Below are positions 15,225 through 28,115 of a stretch of 64,000 nucleotides of DNA, in pieces; within the stretch, counting starts at the first letter, position 1; every line of letters begins with the position of its first letter. The DNA is taken from NCBI GenBank assembly GCA_029204225.1, contig CM055109.1, positions 4,176,299 through 4,240,298 of the forward strand, written 5' to 3'. The notes under the pieces were generated by a model. It was given only the letters and a program-made list of their open reading frames with translations, did no database searches and was not told the origin of the DNA. The stretch is from Diphasiastrum complanatum. Lineage: Eukaryota; Streptophyta; Lycopodiopsida; Lycopodiales; Lycopodiaceae. Position numbers and translations under genes: made by a program.

Positions 15225-15951
15225 ATGCAAGTTGTTTAGTGTGTGATCCATATGTCTGTCTAGCTATTCTTTCACACAAAGTAGCCCCTGCTTAGTATTG
15301 TCTATTTGTGCATAATCCTAAATGGCCTCTACTGCTCCTAATAGAAAACCCAAAAGCAAGATACTACCAATAGCTTCTCACAATAAAAGTTCCAATGACA
15401 CTTGGATTCTAGCCACTCCCTATTGGAATTTATGATTTTATGAGCCAGGATCCCCTCCTCTCTTGTATTCATTCACCTTGGCTTGAGGGTGAAGTGGTTA
15501 GGGTATTGACTAGCCATTTCCTCTTGGTTGGGTGGTTTTGCTCCACAGGTGTCCTTTTGATTTGCATGTGACAAGATTATTGAAGATCTTCACTTGGCGA
15601 TCGTTATACTCTTTCCCTCCCTTCTGCATAGGCATAGTCTGATTATATCGTGCTTACAGTTTGTGTAAGAGCGAAATTTATAGTAGAAAAAGGTGCACTA
15701 TTATTATAGTGTAATCAGAGCAAACATCGATAGAACTTAGCTATTGTAATTCAGCATTTAGCAATACAAACTACTTCCAACATATCAACTTTTATTTTGA
15801 CACTACTGCTTTTGTTATTCATGTTTATTGTGATCTGAGTTCTGATTCTAAATAATAACAAAAAATTATGTTGTCATTCATTTTTTGCACTTGTGAATGA
15901 TAATATAGTTGTACTTGTGATATAAGCGAATTGGTTTTGTTATCACATTAA

Positions 15952-16688
15952 TGTGAAGAATTGAAAAAGATTATCTATGTTAGATATAGGGGTCTTATGT
16001 TTTTATATCAAGCATCTAGGTGTAGGATGTTGATAGGAATAAATTTGGCATAGATGGCAAATTATGCATTTCCACTTGTAATGCCACTATTGAACCAAAA
16101 TAGAGTAAGAGGCTAAACTCGTTACCAATTAGAGTGTAGACAAGTGTAACGCTTTTGTTTGATGAATTCCAAGAGGTCCAATAGGATTTAGAGGTGGAAC
16201 CATGTGAGGTCCAATAGGAAATTGAGGTGTACTTGAATATAGTCCAATAGAATTAAGAGGTGCATGGATCAATGGTCCAATAGGATCAAGAGGTGACAAA
16301 GTATGGTCCAATCATAGTTAAGCATAGTGGTAGCTCGTGGATCTACTAGTATCATTGTACTCCTCATTTTGAAACTAATTTGATTTGGTGATTAAATGGA
16401 TTTTGTGAGTTATTGGATTTCTAGCTTTCTCTCTCTACCCGAGAGCTCATGATGTTTTTTCTCTCTCTACTCGAGGAGAGCAGCTTGTTTTTACTTAGAT
16501 TATTTTTTTAATACTTCCCACCGTGTGAGTGAGAGTTGGATGTGTTTGAATGCATGTAGTAGTGTGTTTTTGCCATAGGATCTAAGATTGATCTTGAATC
16601 TCAATCTAATCTTAATCTTGGTGCATCTACACACCTTAGGAGATCACAAGTACATGTTGTGGACAATCCACACGTGTGAAATTCAACA
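15952..16688 (+). repeat. 5' LTR of Copia B
   Basis: 737 bp from TGTGAAGAATTG to TTCAACA. Between about 16170 and 16310 it holds four to five copies of a 31-34-bp unit built on GGTCCAATAGGA followed by AGAGGTG. Near its end is the palindrome CACACGTGTG. Confidence 0.93.
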
Positions 16689-16702
16689 TGGTATCAAAGC
16701 CT
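16689..16702 (+). other. Primer-binding site, initiator tRNA-Met
   Basis: TGGTATCAAAGCC directly follows the 5' LTR and matches the 3' end of tRNA-iMet with one difference from the common TGGTATCAGAGC. The leader 16703-17463 is non-coding. Confidence 0.85.
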
Positions 16703-17463
16703 ACCTAAGGTTACCATGCATTTTGATCCATCTAAGTGAAAAATTTTCATCAATCTTGAGCTACAAATTGTCAAGGCCCATTTTCCTAGCTATCTTGTTC
16801 AATTTTGGATCAAAAGAGATCAAAAGGACATTGATTGGGTCTGACCTAGTACTGTATGGAATCAAGTGCTCAGACATGTGTGAGGAACATCCAAATTCAG
16901 TTTGGAAGTTCTCTCTCATGCTTGATCCACTTACCTTGCTTATAGCTTGTTTTGACGCTATTTTTGTCTAGTCTATGATGCAATCAGTTTCATTCCATTT
17001 GGTTGAGCCAATCAGAAGTTATAAGCTTTTGAAGAGGGTTAGGTAGGGCACCTAGACCTGGGTGGACACATTTGGTTTGGTCAAGAGATTGCTTGGTTGA
17101 TCCAAAATCACAGTTGTATGCTTGCCAATCTCAATGTGTCCACCCAGTGGACACATTTGAAACAAAAGTCATGAAACAAAATGACTAGGCCATTTTGTTT
17201 CATGCAATGTCATTGTATTTGAGTCAAATTTGGTTTCTTAGAGTACTTCACACATGCTAAGAGTGTTTGATCCTAACTTTGCCTATATTCCATCATTTGA
17301 TGTGAAATAGATCTTGTTCTAGAGAGATTTGTGTAACTAGTGAGAATCAATTCACAAATAGTTGCAAGATCTTTCATAGGAGGAGATAGTACTCTATTAT
17401 TGGATCCTATTGAGAGTGTGTAGCAACATTTATTGTTCATCATTTGAGTTTTCTTCACTTCAA

Positions 17464-18326
17464 ATGTCTTCAATGGGTTCATCCTTGTTGGAACCAAGTG
17501 AAAGATTGTCCACTTCAAACTATTCAATTTGGAAAATGAGGATGGAGTCCATCTTGGTCCTTCAAGACGTGATGGACATAGTTCTTGGCCTTGAAGAAGA
17601 ACCACAAATTCTTCAAGAGGTTCAAAAATACAAAAAGAGAGTTAGGATGGCTCTCCACTACATTGAGATGAATGTCTCTAATGAGATATTGAGGGAGATA
17701 GGTACTTGTACAACACCCAAAGAAGCTTGGGATTGTCTCAAGACTATCTATGAGGCTAAGAATACCTCTGGGCTTCTCACTCTTAGGAATCAAATCTTTC
17801 AAAGTAGCCAAAAGAGTGATGAGAGTGCATCTAGTTATGTTTTGAGAGTAAAAGATATTCATAGAGAACTTGCTTGTATTGGTGATTCCATCAATCAAAA
17901 TTAGCTAGTTCAAGTCATTCTTAATGGCTTGAGAAGTGAATTTGATAACCTTGTCCAATCCTATGCCATTAAGGAGGAGCTACCAAGTTTGGAGGCTCTC
18001 CAAAGTGTGTTAATTTCGGAAGAATCAAGACAAGAGTAAAGCTCTTGAGGATGGACAAGCTTTCTCTCACTCATAATGATGGCAAAGCTCTCTTTGCCAA
18101 GGATAAGCACAAAGGGAGGAGCAAGAACCAACATCAACAATCCTCAAACAAGGACAAAGTCAAATCCAAAGACAAAGATGAGGAGGAAGATGATTCCACT
18201 AATGCTTCATCATCCAAGCTCAAGAAGAAGAAGATCAAGTGCTTTTATGGTGGCAAGAAAGGTCATTATGCCACCAATTGCTTCAAGAAGAAAAATCAAC
18301 TCAAGCAAAGCCAACATTACCAATGA
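17464..18326 (+). pseudogene. Copia B gag
   Basis: From ATG 17464 (MSSMGSSLLEPSERLSTSNY, with NYSIWKMRMES) the UBN2-type gag reads to a TAG at 17902-17904, where related gags have a Glu codon; the frame then continues (LVQVILNGL) to a TAA near 18036. A frameshift follows and the nucleocapsid region is read from 18045. The knuckle reads CFYGGKKGHYATNC: the second Cys of CX2CX4HX4C is Gly, which should abolish zinc binding. Its relatives at 315 and 61414 have the same N-terminal architecture. Confidence 0.85.
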
Positions 18327-18329
18327 GAA

Positions 18330-21300
18330 GGAAGACACTATTGCAAGTGATGGAGAGGGATCTCTTATGGTCTCTAGTTTCTCATCTACTCCTTTCAAGA
18401 AGGACGGCCTATGGTATATTGATAGTGGAGCCTCTTCACATATGTGTAGCTCCAAGGACTCTTTCTCTTCTATTGCACCTTATGATGGAGTCAAGAAATC
18501 AATATACACTGCAAATGATTTTGAATGTCCTATTGAAGGCATAGGGGACATTCCCTTGAAGCTTGCATCCTCTAAAGTTCTTTCTCTCTCTAAAGTTCTT
18601 TATATACCTAAGCTTACCAAGAATCTTAGTGTTGGCCAATTGCTTGATAATGGCCTTGACGTAAAATGTGTTGGCCAATTGCTTGATAATGGCCTTGATG
18701 TAAAATTCAATGTTGATACTTGCACTATCAAGAAGAATGATGAGATACTTGCATTAGGATCTAGACTTGGTGGCACCTATAAACTAGATCCAAATGAGTA
18801 TGTGAATGCTTGTAATGTTGCTCTTGTGAACAAGCTCTCTATGGCAAAATTATGGCATAGGAGGTTGGGACATCCCAACTACAAATCCATACTCTCTATG
18901 ATCAAAGAAGCCAAAGCTATTGGCTTGCCAAAGTCACTCTCCAAGAAGATCAAGCCTTGTGAGGCTTGTGCTATTGCTAAATCTCACAAAAAGCCATTTA
19001 CAAGATCTTCTATCAAAAGCAAGCATCCTTTGGAGTTAATCCACTCGGATGTGCATTTCTCATCAACTATAAGAAAGGGAGGAGCCACTTGTTTTGTTAC
19101 TTTCATTGATGATTACACAAGATACACTTGGATATATCTTCTTGCTTCTAAATCTATGGTGTTTGATCATTTCCTTATTTTCAAAGCTTATGTAGAGAAG
19201 CAATTCTTATTCAAGATTAAAGCTCTTAGAAGTGATGGAGGTGGTGAATATATCTCCAATAAAGTTCAAGATTTTTGTGAGTTTGAAGGCATTAAAAGAG
19301 AGTTCTCTTGTGCCTACTCTCCATCTCAAAATGGAGTGGCCGAGAGAAAGAATAGATCTCTATGTGAATGTACAAAATCTATGAGAATTGAGGCATCTTT
19401 GCCCAAAGATTTTTGGGGAGAAGCCATTAATTGTGCAAATTATCTTTGCAATAGGCTCCCACATATAGCTCTTGGAGGAAAGTCACCATATGAAATCTTA
19501 TTTTTGAAGAAGCCTAAGGTTGATCACCTTAGAGTTTTTGGATGCTTATGCTTTGTTCATATTCCCTTGGAAACAAGGAAGAAGGAAGATCCTAGTGCAT
19601 GGAAAGGGATCATGGTTGGATACTCATCCACCAAGAAGGCCTATAGAGTCTTTATACTCTCTACTTCTCAAGTTATTGAAAGTAGAGATGTTGTCTTTCA
19701 TGAAGTTCAACACACATCTTTTGAAGAGGCCGAGATCAAGAAATCTATGGATGCATCATCAATTATTGATTTTGAAGACAATTGTGATGTGATGGGGTCG
19801 AGATTTGAAGAAGACTCTCCTCGGATTTTCTCACCAAGAAGATCCATGAGAGATAGATCTGAGCCTAAGAGGCTCTCATATGTTGACAAAGGCAAACAAG
19901 TGGATCTTGATTCCACTAATTATGTTTTTTATGTCTCTCATGAAGAGCCAAAGAATGTACAAGAGGCACTCAATACCAAGAAGTGGTATGATGCCATGAA
20001 GCAAGAGTATGATGCATTGATCACCAACAATACTTGGGAGCTTGTGGATCCTCCATCCAACAAGCATGTGATTGGTTGCAAGTGGGTATTTCGGATCAAG
20101 TTCAATCATGATGGCACCATCAACAAGCATAAAGCAAGATTATGTGCCAAAGGATTTGCTCAAATCCATGGTCTTGATTATGAGGAGACCTTTGCACCCA
20201 TTGCAAAGATGGTGACAATAAGAATTCTTATTTCTCTTGCTTGTTTTTTCAAGTGGAAGGTGTTCCAATTAGATGTATCCAATGCTTTTCTAAATGGTTA
20301 TCTTGAGGAGGAGATCTATATGGAACAACCTCAAGGATTCATGAAGGATGAGTCCAAAGTGTGCTTGCTCTTCAAAAGTCTTTATGGACTCAAGAAAGCA
20401 CCAAGAGCATGGTATTAAAGACTTAATTCTCTTCTTATCTCACTAGGATTTACTCTTAGTGACTATGATCCTTCCATGTATCTAAAGTTTGTTGATAGCA
20501 ATATTGTCATTCTTCTAATTTATGTTGATGGCATTATTCTTTGTGGAAGTTGTATCAAGCTAGTTGATGAAACCAAGCTAGCACTTGGATGTGAGTTTAA
20601 AATGCAAGATCTAGGAGAGATACATTACATCCTAGGCCTAGAAATTTATTTTTATGAAAATCATGTCTTTATATCCCAATCTAGATATGCTCACTCTATG
20701 TTGAAAAAATTTCATATGGAAAATTCTAAGAGCATAGATAGTCCAATGGAGCAAATTGTAAAAGATCCTAATAAAGGTGATGAAAGATCCTTTGAGGACA
20801 TCACACTTTTTAAAGGTCTTATAGGCTCCTTGATTTGGCTTACCATTACTAGGCCCGATCTAAGTTTTTGTGTGCACAAATTGAGTCAATTTATGCAAGA
20901 TCCTAAGATCCATCATTGGAAGATGGCCGAGAGGATTCTAAGATATGTATCTTCATCTTGTGATTATGGTCTACTCTATAAAAGTGAAGATCTATCCATT
21001 GTTGGCTACTCGGATTCGGACTTTGCATGTGACAAGATGGATCGAAAGTCTACACTATCTTTCTTGGAGGCAATCTAATATCTTGGCTTTCCAAAAAGCA
21101 AGATACCATATCTCTCTCTTCATGTGAGGCCGAGTGCAAAGCACTCTCTACAACTACCAAAGAGGTGCTTTGGATCAAGAGGTTATTAATGGAGCTAAAG
21201 TGCATCAAGGAAGATGATCTACCAATGATCAAGTGTGATAACATCTCGGCCCAAGCTCTTGCCAACAATCCCATTTTTCATGCAAGAAGCAAGCACATAG

Positions 21301-21479
21301 AAGTGGCACACCATTTTGTGAGAGAAAAGCTTATTGGAGGAGAAATCTATTTGGAGCATGTCAACTCGTCCTCTTGTATTGCCGATCTACTCACCAAGCC
21401 TTTGAGCAAAAGTGCTTTCATCAAGCATAGATCTAATCTTGGAGTTTTACAAGATCAATGCTCAAATCTTCATAGATAA
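18330..21479 (+). pseudogene. Copia B pol (PR-INT-RT-RH)
   Basis: Protease WYIDSGASSHM lies near 18415. A 39-bp tandem duplication follows (18629-18667 and 18668-18706; GQLLDNGLDVK twice). Then come the integrase HHCC region (HRRLGHPN, CEACAIAK), the core (IHSDVHF, LRSDGGGEY, NGVAERKNRSLCE) and the RT opening (NTWELVDPPSNKHVIGCKWV, FQLDVSNAFLNGYLEEEIYM). TAA at 20416-20418 interrupts RT just after LYGLKKAPRAWY. The catalytic motif further on is YVDG (near 20521), so the second Asp is lost. RNase H (GYSDSDFACDKMDRKST) shifts frame at about 21055-21066 and then reads to a natural stop at 21479 (ADLLTKPLSK). Confidence 0.9.
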
Positions 21480-21493
21480 TTTTTTAGGAGGAG

Positions 21494-22196
21494 TGTGAAG
21501 AATTGAAAAAGATTATCTATGTTAGATATAGGGGTCTTATGTTTTTACATCAAGCATCTAGGTGTAGGATGTTGATAGGAATAAATTTGGCATAGATGGC
21601 AAATTATGCATTTCCACTTGTAATGCCACTATTGAGCCAAAATAGAGTAAGAGGCTAAACTCGTGCCAATTAGAGTGTAGACAAGTGTAATGCTTTTGTT
21701 TGATGAATTCCAAGAGGTCCAATAGGATTTAGAGGTGGAACCATGTGAGGTCCAATAGGAAATTGAGGTGTACTTGAATATAGTCCAATAGGATCAAGAG
21801 GTGACAAAGTATGGTCCAATCATAGTTAAGCATAGTGGTAGCTCGTGGATCTACTAGTATCATTGTACTCCTCATTTTGAAGCTAATTTGATTTGGTGAT
21901 TATATGGATTTTGTGAGTTATTGGATTTCTAGCTTTCTCTCTCTACCCGAGAGCTCATTATGCTTTTTCTCTCTCTACTCGAGGAGAGCAGCTTGTTTTT
22001 ACTTAGATTATTTTTTGAATACTTCCCACATGTGTGAGTGGGTGTTGGATGTGTTTGAATGCATGTAGTAGTGTGTTTTTCCATAGGATCTAAGATTGAT
22101 CTTGAATCTCAATCTAATCTTAATCTTGGTGCATCTACACACCTTAGGAGATCACAAGTACATGTTGTGGACAATCCACACGTGTGAAATTCCACA
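21494..22196 (+). repeat. 3' LTR of Copia B
   Basis: 703 bp, starting TGTGAAGAATTG after the purine tract AGGAGGAG and ending TTCCACA. Compared with the 5' LTR it lacks about one 34-bp unit of the internal GGTCCAATAGGA array and has a few substitutions. Confidence 0.93.
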
Positions 22197-22201
22197 ATTA
22201 A

Positions 22202-22720
22202 CTATCGTTGTCATCGACTATATCATCAATCATTATCAAATAATAATCATCACATTATCAGCTACGTTTGGATGGAATCTACACCAAATGGATGTGAAAT
22301 CAACGTTCCTTGAAGGAAAACTTGAGGAGTGAGTCTATATGCAACAATCATTTAGGTTCATTGAAAGGGGACAAAATATGCAGATTGAATAAAGCAATAT
22401 ATACCACATGTTTGGTATGGCCACCTGATAAGTACCTCTTGTAAAAAGTTTGGTACATACTTCATTTGATTCTAATCTTACAACTTTTGTCGTGACTCTA
22501 GCATCACTCTAGTAGTATTGTATGTCGATGATCTCGTGATCACAGACAATGATGAAGATCTCATTAAAACAATCAAGAAGATTTGTCAACTACATTTGAT
22601 AGGACAAATTTTGGGCTTATGCGATATTGCCTTGGAGTAGAGATATGGCAAAAGAGAAAAGGTATTGCATTCACTCAAACTAAGTATGTAGATGCTTGAA
22701 CATTTTAGAATGAGTGGTGG
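22202..22720 (+). pseudogene. Copia E reverse transcriptase, left part
   Basis: The plus strand reads RT in pieces: TLSATFGWNLHQMDVKSTFL near 22238-22300, then LEE followed by a stop, and the catalytic YVDD (22521-22532) within LVVLYVDDLVITDNDEDLI. It ends TQTKYVDA and HFRMSGG at the insertion point of element C. The continuation of the same protein is at 35591 on. Several stops and frame changes show that it is dead. Confidence 0.8.
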
Positions 22721-23213
22721 TGTAAAGACCCTAAAGGGATAACCCCTAAGATGAGGATAGGAGAAAAAATAGGAGAGACTATGGAGCCAAACCGCCTAGC
22801 CAATCGTAGATCAAAAAATCTTAGATCAAACCTGGATGTAGCCCCCAAGCCATGCCATGTGAAGCAAGAAGAGAAGAGAGAAACTGGTAATCTAAACCCA
22901 ATATCTCGATGGGAGAATCCCTTTCTCATTATATAGAGAGTAGAGTCATGTGCATGAAACCATGCAACTCCCATGCAGATCAACTATAAATAGGTTTCAT
23001 TTCTTCATGCAGTCCTCCTGCCTATATCCATCACACAGACATGCAATACTCCATATGTCTCAATTAGAGTGCCTGGGTCATCTCAAGGTTAGTAATCACA
23101 AACTGGCCTTGACATGAAAATAAATCATGGCGTGACCAACAATCTCGAATACCGGAGGGCCGGTCTACCATATTAGGACTCTTCTAGGTCCTTAACCGAA
23201 TATGGCGATGACA
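22721..23213 (-). repeat. 3' LTR of element C (left on the map)
   Basis: 493 bp, plus-strand ends TGTAAAGACC and GATGACA. It matches 35127-35590 except for about 30 bp present only here near 22800 and scattered substitutions. It is followed by TTCTTCCCTCCTT, the polypurine tract of the minus strand. Confidence 0.9.
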
Positions 23214-24127
23214 TTCTTCCCTCCTTAATGTAATTTGTAGAGACAAATTGCTCCCAAGTAATAAAGACTTTTTCAGCTTCAAATCCAGATAAACTTTGAT
23301 GATATAGAATTATCAATGATCATTATTCTTTTAGGATAATGATTATTGATATTCTTGTCTTGATTCTTAGTTCCTGTAGAACTAAGAATCTCCTATGAAC
23401 CATGTTTGATGGTATTATGAACATTGACCTTTCTTTGAAGGGATGTGTAGTACACACGAACGTACCTAAAGAATCAAGACAAGAATAAGAAGCCCTCTTG
23501 GCTTAAGGATTGACCTCTCTTTGAGACAACCTCTAGAAAAAAAGGCCTAGAAATTGATGGACATTATGCAAAAACAAGATGGACATATACCTTGGCTCTT
23601 CCTTAGGAACATTGCACTTGGGTGAATTCCCAAGTTGTAATCATGTAAAATTATATGTAAATAAAAGTTAAGTTTGAACCTTGTACCACCTACCTCCCAC
23701 CCATGCATTCTAGGCTATTTGACACCTAGAATGGGGCACCCTCCTACACTCTCACTTTATATGCCAAATCATCCTAATCACTCTCCCAAGCTAATACACA
23801 TCACCCATTCACCCTCTCTAACTAATACACCTCATCCATGTACTCCACTTCACCCTAAGTCCAATTGGAGTCTTCCTCACACCTCATGCACTTGAATTTG
23901 ACACCTCACTCACTTTGGAAGGACTCTCCACTCTCTATATAAGTGGCAATGTGCCCCTCTACCAAGAGGATTGAAGGATGTTGCATCCAAGCTCTGCCCA
24001 TTTGTTATTTGTTGTGTACAGGTGCTTTGGAGAAGAGTATTGAGGCATTAGCTCAAAGAGGCTATTCTATTTTGTGGATTGTAGGATTTTTGGAGCTCAA
24101 ACCCTCTCGGATTTCTATATCTCTTTC

Positions 24128-24139
24128 ACATCACACACA

Positions 24140-24173
<34 letters not shown>

Positions 24174-24181
24174 CTCTCTCA
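24128..24181 (+). repeat. (CA)n(TC)n microsatellite
   Basis: A CA tract to about 24170 is joined to a short TC tract. In the other LTR the same place holds a 155-bp pure TC tract (27156-27310). Confidence 0.95.
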
Positions 24182-24256
24182 CTTTCACCTTCTCCTGAAA
24201 CCATGGTATGCTCTTGAAAATGTTACCCATATGTAAGAATGGTTGATCAGTACAAT

Positions 24257-24740
24257 GCATGTCAGATCTAGAGCTTGCATGTCATACCATCTGTGGCCTA
24301 TTGACCATGCATGTCAAATCTAGAGCTTGCATGTCATACCATCAGTGGCCTATTGTCTATGCATGTCAGATCTAGAGCTTGCATATCATACCATCTGTGG
24401 CCTATTGTCCATGCATGTCAGATCTAGAGCTTGCATGTCATGCCATCAATGGCCTATTGTCCTTGCATGTCAAATCTAAAGCTTGCATGTTAGATTTTAA
24501 GCTTGCATGTCAGATTTGAAGTTTGCATGTCATACCATCTGTGGCCTATTGTCCATGCATGTCAGATCTAAAGCTTGCATGTCAAATTTGAAGCTTGTAT
24601 GTCACACCATGCATTGCCTAATGACCATGCATGTCATTTCATGACTGTTGCATGTCAAGAATCTATGAACCTCATTATTGCATGTCAAGAATCTAAGATC
24701 CATTTGGATTGCATGTCAAGAATCTAAGATCCAACATGAT
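24257..24740 (+). repeat. 52-bp tandem array in the D 5' LTR
   Basis: Units start at 24257, 24309, 24361, 24413 and 24465 (exact 52-bp steps), each GCATGTCAGATCTAGAGCTT then GCATGTCATACCATC and TGGCCTATTG. Shorter variants continue to about 24740. Several junctions contain CATGCATG, the RY element recognised by B3-domain factors. Confidence 0.9.
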
Positions 24741-24927
24741 TGCATGTTCGAAGGATTAAGACTAATGAAAAAATTTCTATGCTTTTGTTAAGCTAGATAT
24801 GGAAATAAAGATCATTAAATATGAACTAAGTCTACGTTAAGGTGATGTTCCGACTTCGAGACCCCTATTGAAATCCATGGTATATGTAATTGGCATTGGC
24901 CAATTGGATTTGCATAATGACAAGAAA

Positions 24928-24960
24928 GGGGGGGGGGGGGGGGGGGGGGGGTGGGGAGGG
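24928..24960 (+). repeat. Poly-G run
   Basis: 24 consecutive G followed by TGGGGAGGG. A shorter run (27908-27921) lies at the matching place of the 3' LTR. Confidence 0.95.
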
Positions 24961-27150
24961 GGTCCCATCTTGACTTCTCAGTGCTTCCGTTGTTGTGTGA
25001 ATTAATCTATGTGATGCAATGTTTTCAAGTTTTGATTTAAAGCCTTATTTGATTTTCTTTTAAGTTGATTCGAGACTAGATTTATGTGAATGATAAGTCA
25101 GTTAAATCTTTTGGCCTTTAAGAACTTAGGACATGCCTTCACCCTCGAGTTCACAGTTTGGTCTCAGAGCCATGGTTAAATATTTCGTGAAATTGACATG
25201 AAGACTATCAATATTTTTTCTTTGAATGTTTCAAACATGCGAGTTATGTAATCTGATTTTAGTAGCTTAATGCATGTCAAGTAATGTTGATTTAAGCATG
25301 CATGTCATGTATTCTTAATTTACACTTGTTTGCATACTTTTTATGCAAATGTAAACCTTTATGATATGTTGAATTAAATCAACCATACATGAGAAAGAAT
25401 TCCTAGTGATTATCCTTAGATTATAGAAGCATTGCTTTTTAGAAATGATTTCTTAATTAAGATGGACCCATATTTCAAACATCTTTTGAAATCATGAATA
25501 GGAAGTTAAACCTCCTAAGACATTATGTAAAACCATGACTAGTATGAAAACATACTAAGGAGGAATGAGGACTAAAAACTTTAAGACCACTTTACCCTAT
25601 CCCATTCTTGAATCCCAAAAGAAACAATTTACTATGAAATTGTTTTTGAGCAATCTAAAATCCAGGATGAAAATAAAATGATTGGATCTACCCGAGATAG
25701 ATTTAGTAAGCTAATTCTGAATTCATAGATTAAGAGATCTGAGGTAGATCAAGGAACTGAAAAGACTCTTCACCCAAAGCTGATCTTAACATATAAGATC
25801 AAATCTGAAAGAAAGAAATAAGCATAAACACAATATCTCCTAAAGTTTAAGAAGCATTCGATTATGGATGCAAGATGAATGAAAAAATTATTCTTTCAAG
25901 AATATCCAAAAAATTTTAATTTAAGACTCTTAGTTGAGAAATTTTTTGTTGAGGACAACGCTTTATGCGTTGGAGGGGTTTAATTTGTAAAGACAAATTG
26001 CTCCTAAGTAATAAAGACTTTTCCAGCTTCAAACCCAAATAAACTTTGAAAATATAGAATTATCAATGATCAATATTCTTTTCGGATATTGTATGAATTT
26101 ATTACTTTAATGAATTGAGCAACAAACATTGATATCTATAGAACTAAGAATCTCCTATGAACCATGTTTGATGGTATTATGAACATTGACCTTTCTTTGA
26201 AGGGATGTGTCGGTAACACAAATGTACCTGAAGAATCAGAACAAGAATAAGAAGCCCTCTAGGCTTAAGGATTGACCTCTCTTTGATGGAATGTGCAGGT
26301 ACTCGAGAAAGTGCCAGAAGAACAAGAATCGAAACAAGAAGCTTTCTAAGCTTGAAGACAATATAAAAAAGGCTTTTTGATAAAGTCTATGAAGAAGGCT
26401 CAGAAGAGTCTATAAAGAAGTCTTATTACTAGGTCTATAATGAAGGCTCAGTGGACTCTATAAAGATCAGGAATAGGCCAAGGGAGTGATCACCCTTTTC
26501 ACCCTATTCACCATGATTGAGGACAAGACAACCTCTAGAAAAAAGGGCCTAGAAATTGATGGACATTATGCAAAAACAAGATGGACATATACCTTGGCTC
26601 TTCCTTAAGAACATTGCACTTGGGTGAATTCCCAAGTTGTAATCATGTAAAATTATATGTAAATAAAAGTTAAGTTTGAACCTTGTACCACCTACCTCCC
26701 ACCTACTTTTGCACATGCATTCTAGGCTATTTGACACCTAGAATGGGGCACCCTCCTACACTCTCACTATATATGCCAAATCATTGTAATAACTCTCCCA
26801 AGCTAATACACATCACCCATTCACCCTCTCTAACTAATACACCTCATCCATGCACTCCACTTCACCGTAAGTCCAATTGAAGTCTTCCTCATGCCTCATG
26901 CACTTGAAATTGACACCTCACTCACTTTGGAAGGACTCTCCACTCTCTATATAAGTGGAAATGCACCCCTCTACCAAGAGGATTGAAGGATGTTGCATCC
27001 AAGCTCTATCCTTTTGTTGTTTGTTGTGTACATGTGCTTTGGAGAAGAGGATTGAGGCATTAGCTCAAGGAGGCTATGCTATTTTGTAGATTACAGGATT
27101 TTTGGAGCTCAAACCCTCTCGGATTTCTATCTCTCTTTCACATCACAAAC

Positions 27151-27313
<163 letters not shown>

Positions 27314-27380
27314 TTCTCCTGAAACCATGGTATGCTCTTGAAACTATTATTCATATGTAAGAATGGTTGATCAGTACCAT

Positions 27381-27720
27381 GCATGTCAGACCTAGAGCTT
27401 GCATGTCATACCATCTGTGGCCTATTGTCCATGCATGTCAGATCTAGATCTTGCATGTCATGCCATCAGTGTCCTATTGTCCTTGCATGTCAAATCTAAA
27501 TCTTGCATGTTCGATTTTAAGCTTGCATGTCATACCATCTGTGGCCTATCGTTCATGCATGTCAGATCTAAAGCTTTCATGTCAGATTTGAAGCTTGCAT
27601 GTCACACCATGCATTGCCTAATAACCATGCATGTCACTTCATGACTGTTGCATATCAAGAATCTATGAATCCTCATGATTGCATGTCAAGAATCTAAGAT
27701 CCATTTGGATTGCATGTCAG
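27381..27720 (+). repeat. 52-bp tandem array in the D 3' LTR
   Basis: Three units in 52-bp steps followed by shorter variants, the same unit as 24257-24740 with fewer copies. Confidence 0.9.
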
Positions 27721-28115
27721 AAAGATTAAGACTTATGAAGAAATTTCTATGCTTTTGTTAAGTTAGATATGGAAATAAAGATCATTAAATATGAACTAAG
27801 TCTATGTTAAGTTGATATTCCTACTTTGAGACCCCTATTGAAATCCATAGTATATGTGATTGGCATTGGCCAATTGGATTTGCATAATGACAAGAAAAGA
27901 ATCCTTCGGGGGGGGGGGGGGTCCCCATCTTGACCCCTCAGTGTTTTCACTGTTGTGTGAATGAATCTATGTGATGCAATGTTTTTGAGTTTTGATTTAA
28001 AGTTTTATTTGACTATCTTTTAAGTTGATTCGAGACTAGCTTTATGTGAATGATAAGTCAATTAAATCTTTTGGCCTTTGAGAACTTAAGACAAGCCTTC
28101 ACCCTCGAGTTCACA

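Larger units (their letters stand above)
15952..22196 (+). mobile_element. Copia element B, complete but inactive
   Basis: LTRs lie at 15952-16688 and 21494-22196, the PBS for initiator tRNA-Met at 16689, then gag, protease, integrase, RT and RNase H in Copia order, and a purine tract at 21485-21493. The target duplication ATTAA is perfect (15947-15951 and 22197-22201). Coding is broken by a gag TAG, a gag frameshift, an RT TAA and an RNase H frameshift, and two catalytic or structural residues are changed (zinc knuckle Cys to Gly; YVDD to YVDG). It appears to have inserted upstream of or within the older Copia element E, whose RT begins just to its right. Confidence 0.92.
23229..25155 (+). 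repeat. 5' LTR of element D
   Basis: Begins TGTAATTTGTAGAGAC and ends GAGTTCACA. A TATA box (TATATAAG, 23936-23943) is followed by a CA/TC microsatellite, an array of 52-bp repeats and a G run. The same order occurs in the 3' copy. Confidence 0.75.

Noticed and set aside
24257-24740. CRISPR-like array (regular 52-bp repeats)
   Set aside because: Units are contiguous without unique spacers, lie inside an LTR, and the DNA is eukaryotic.
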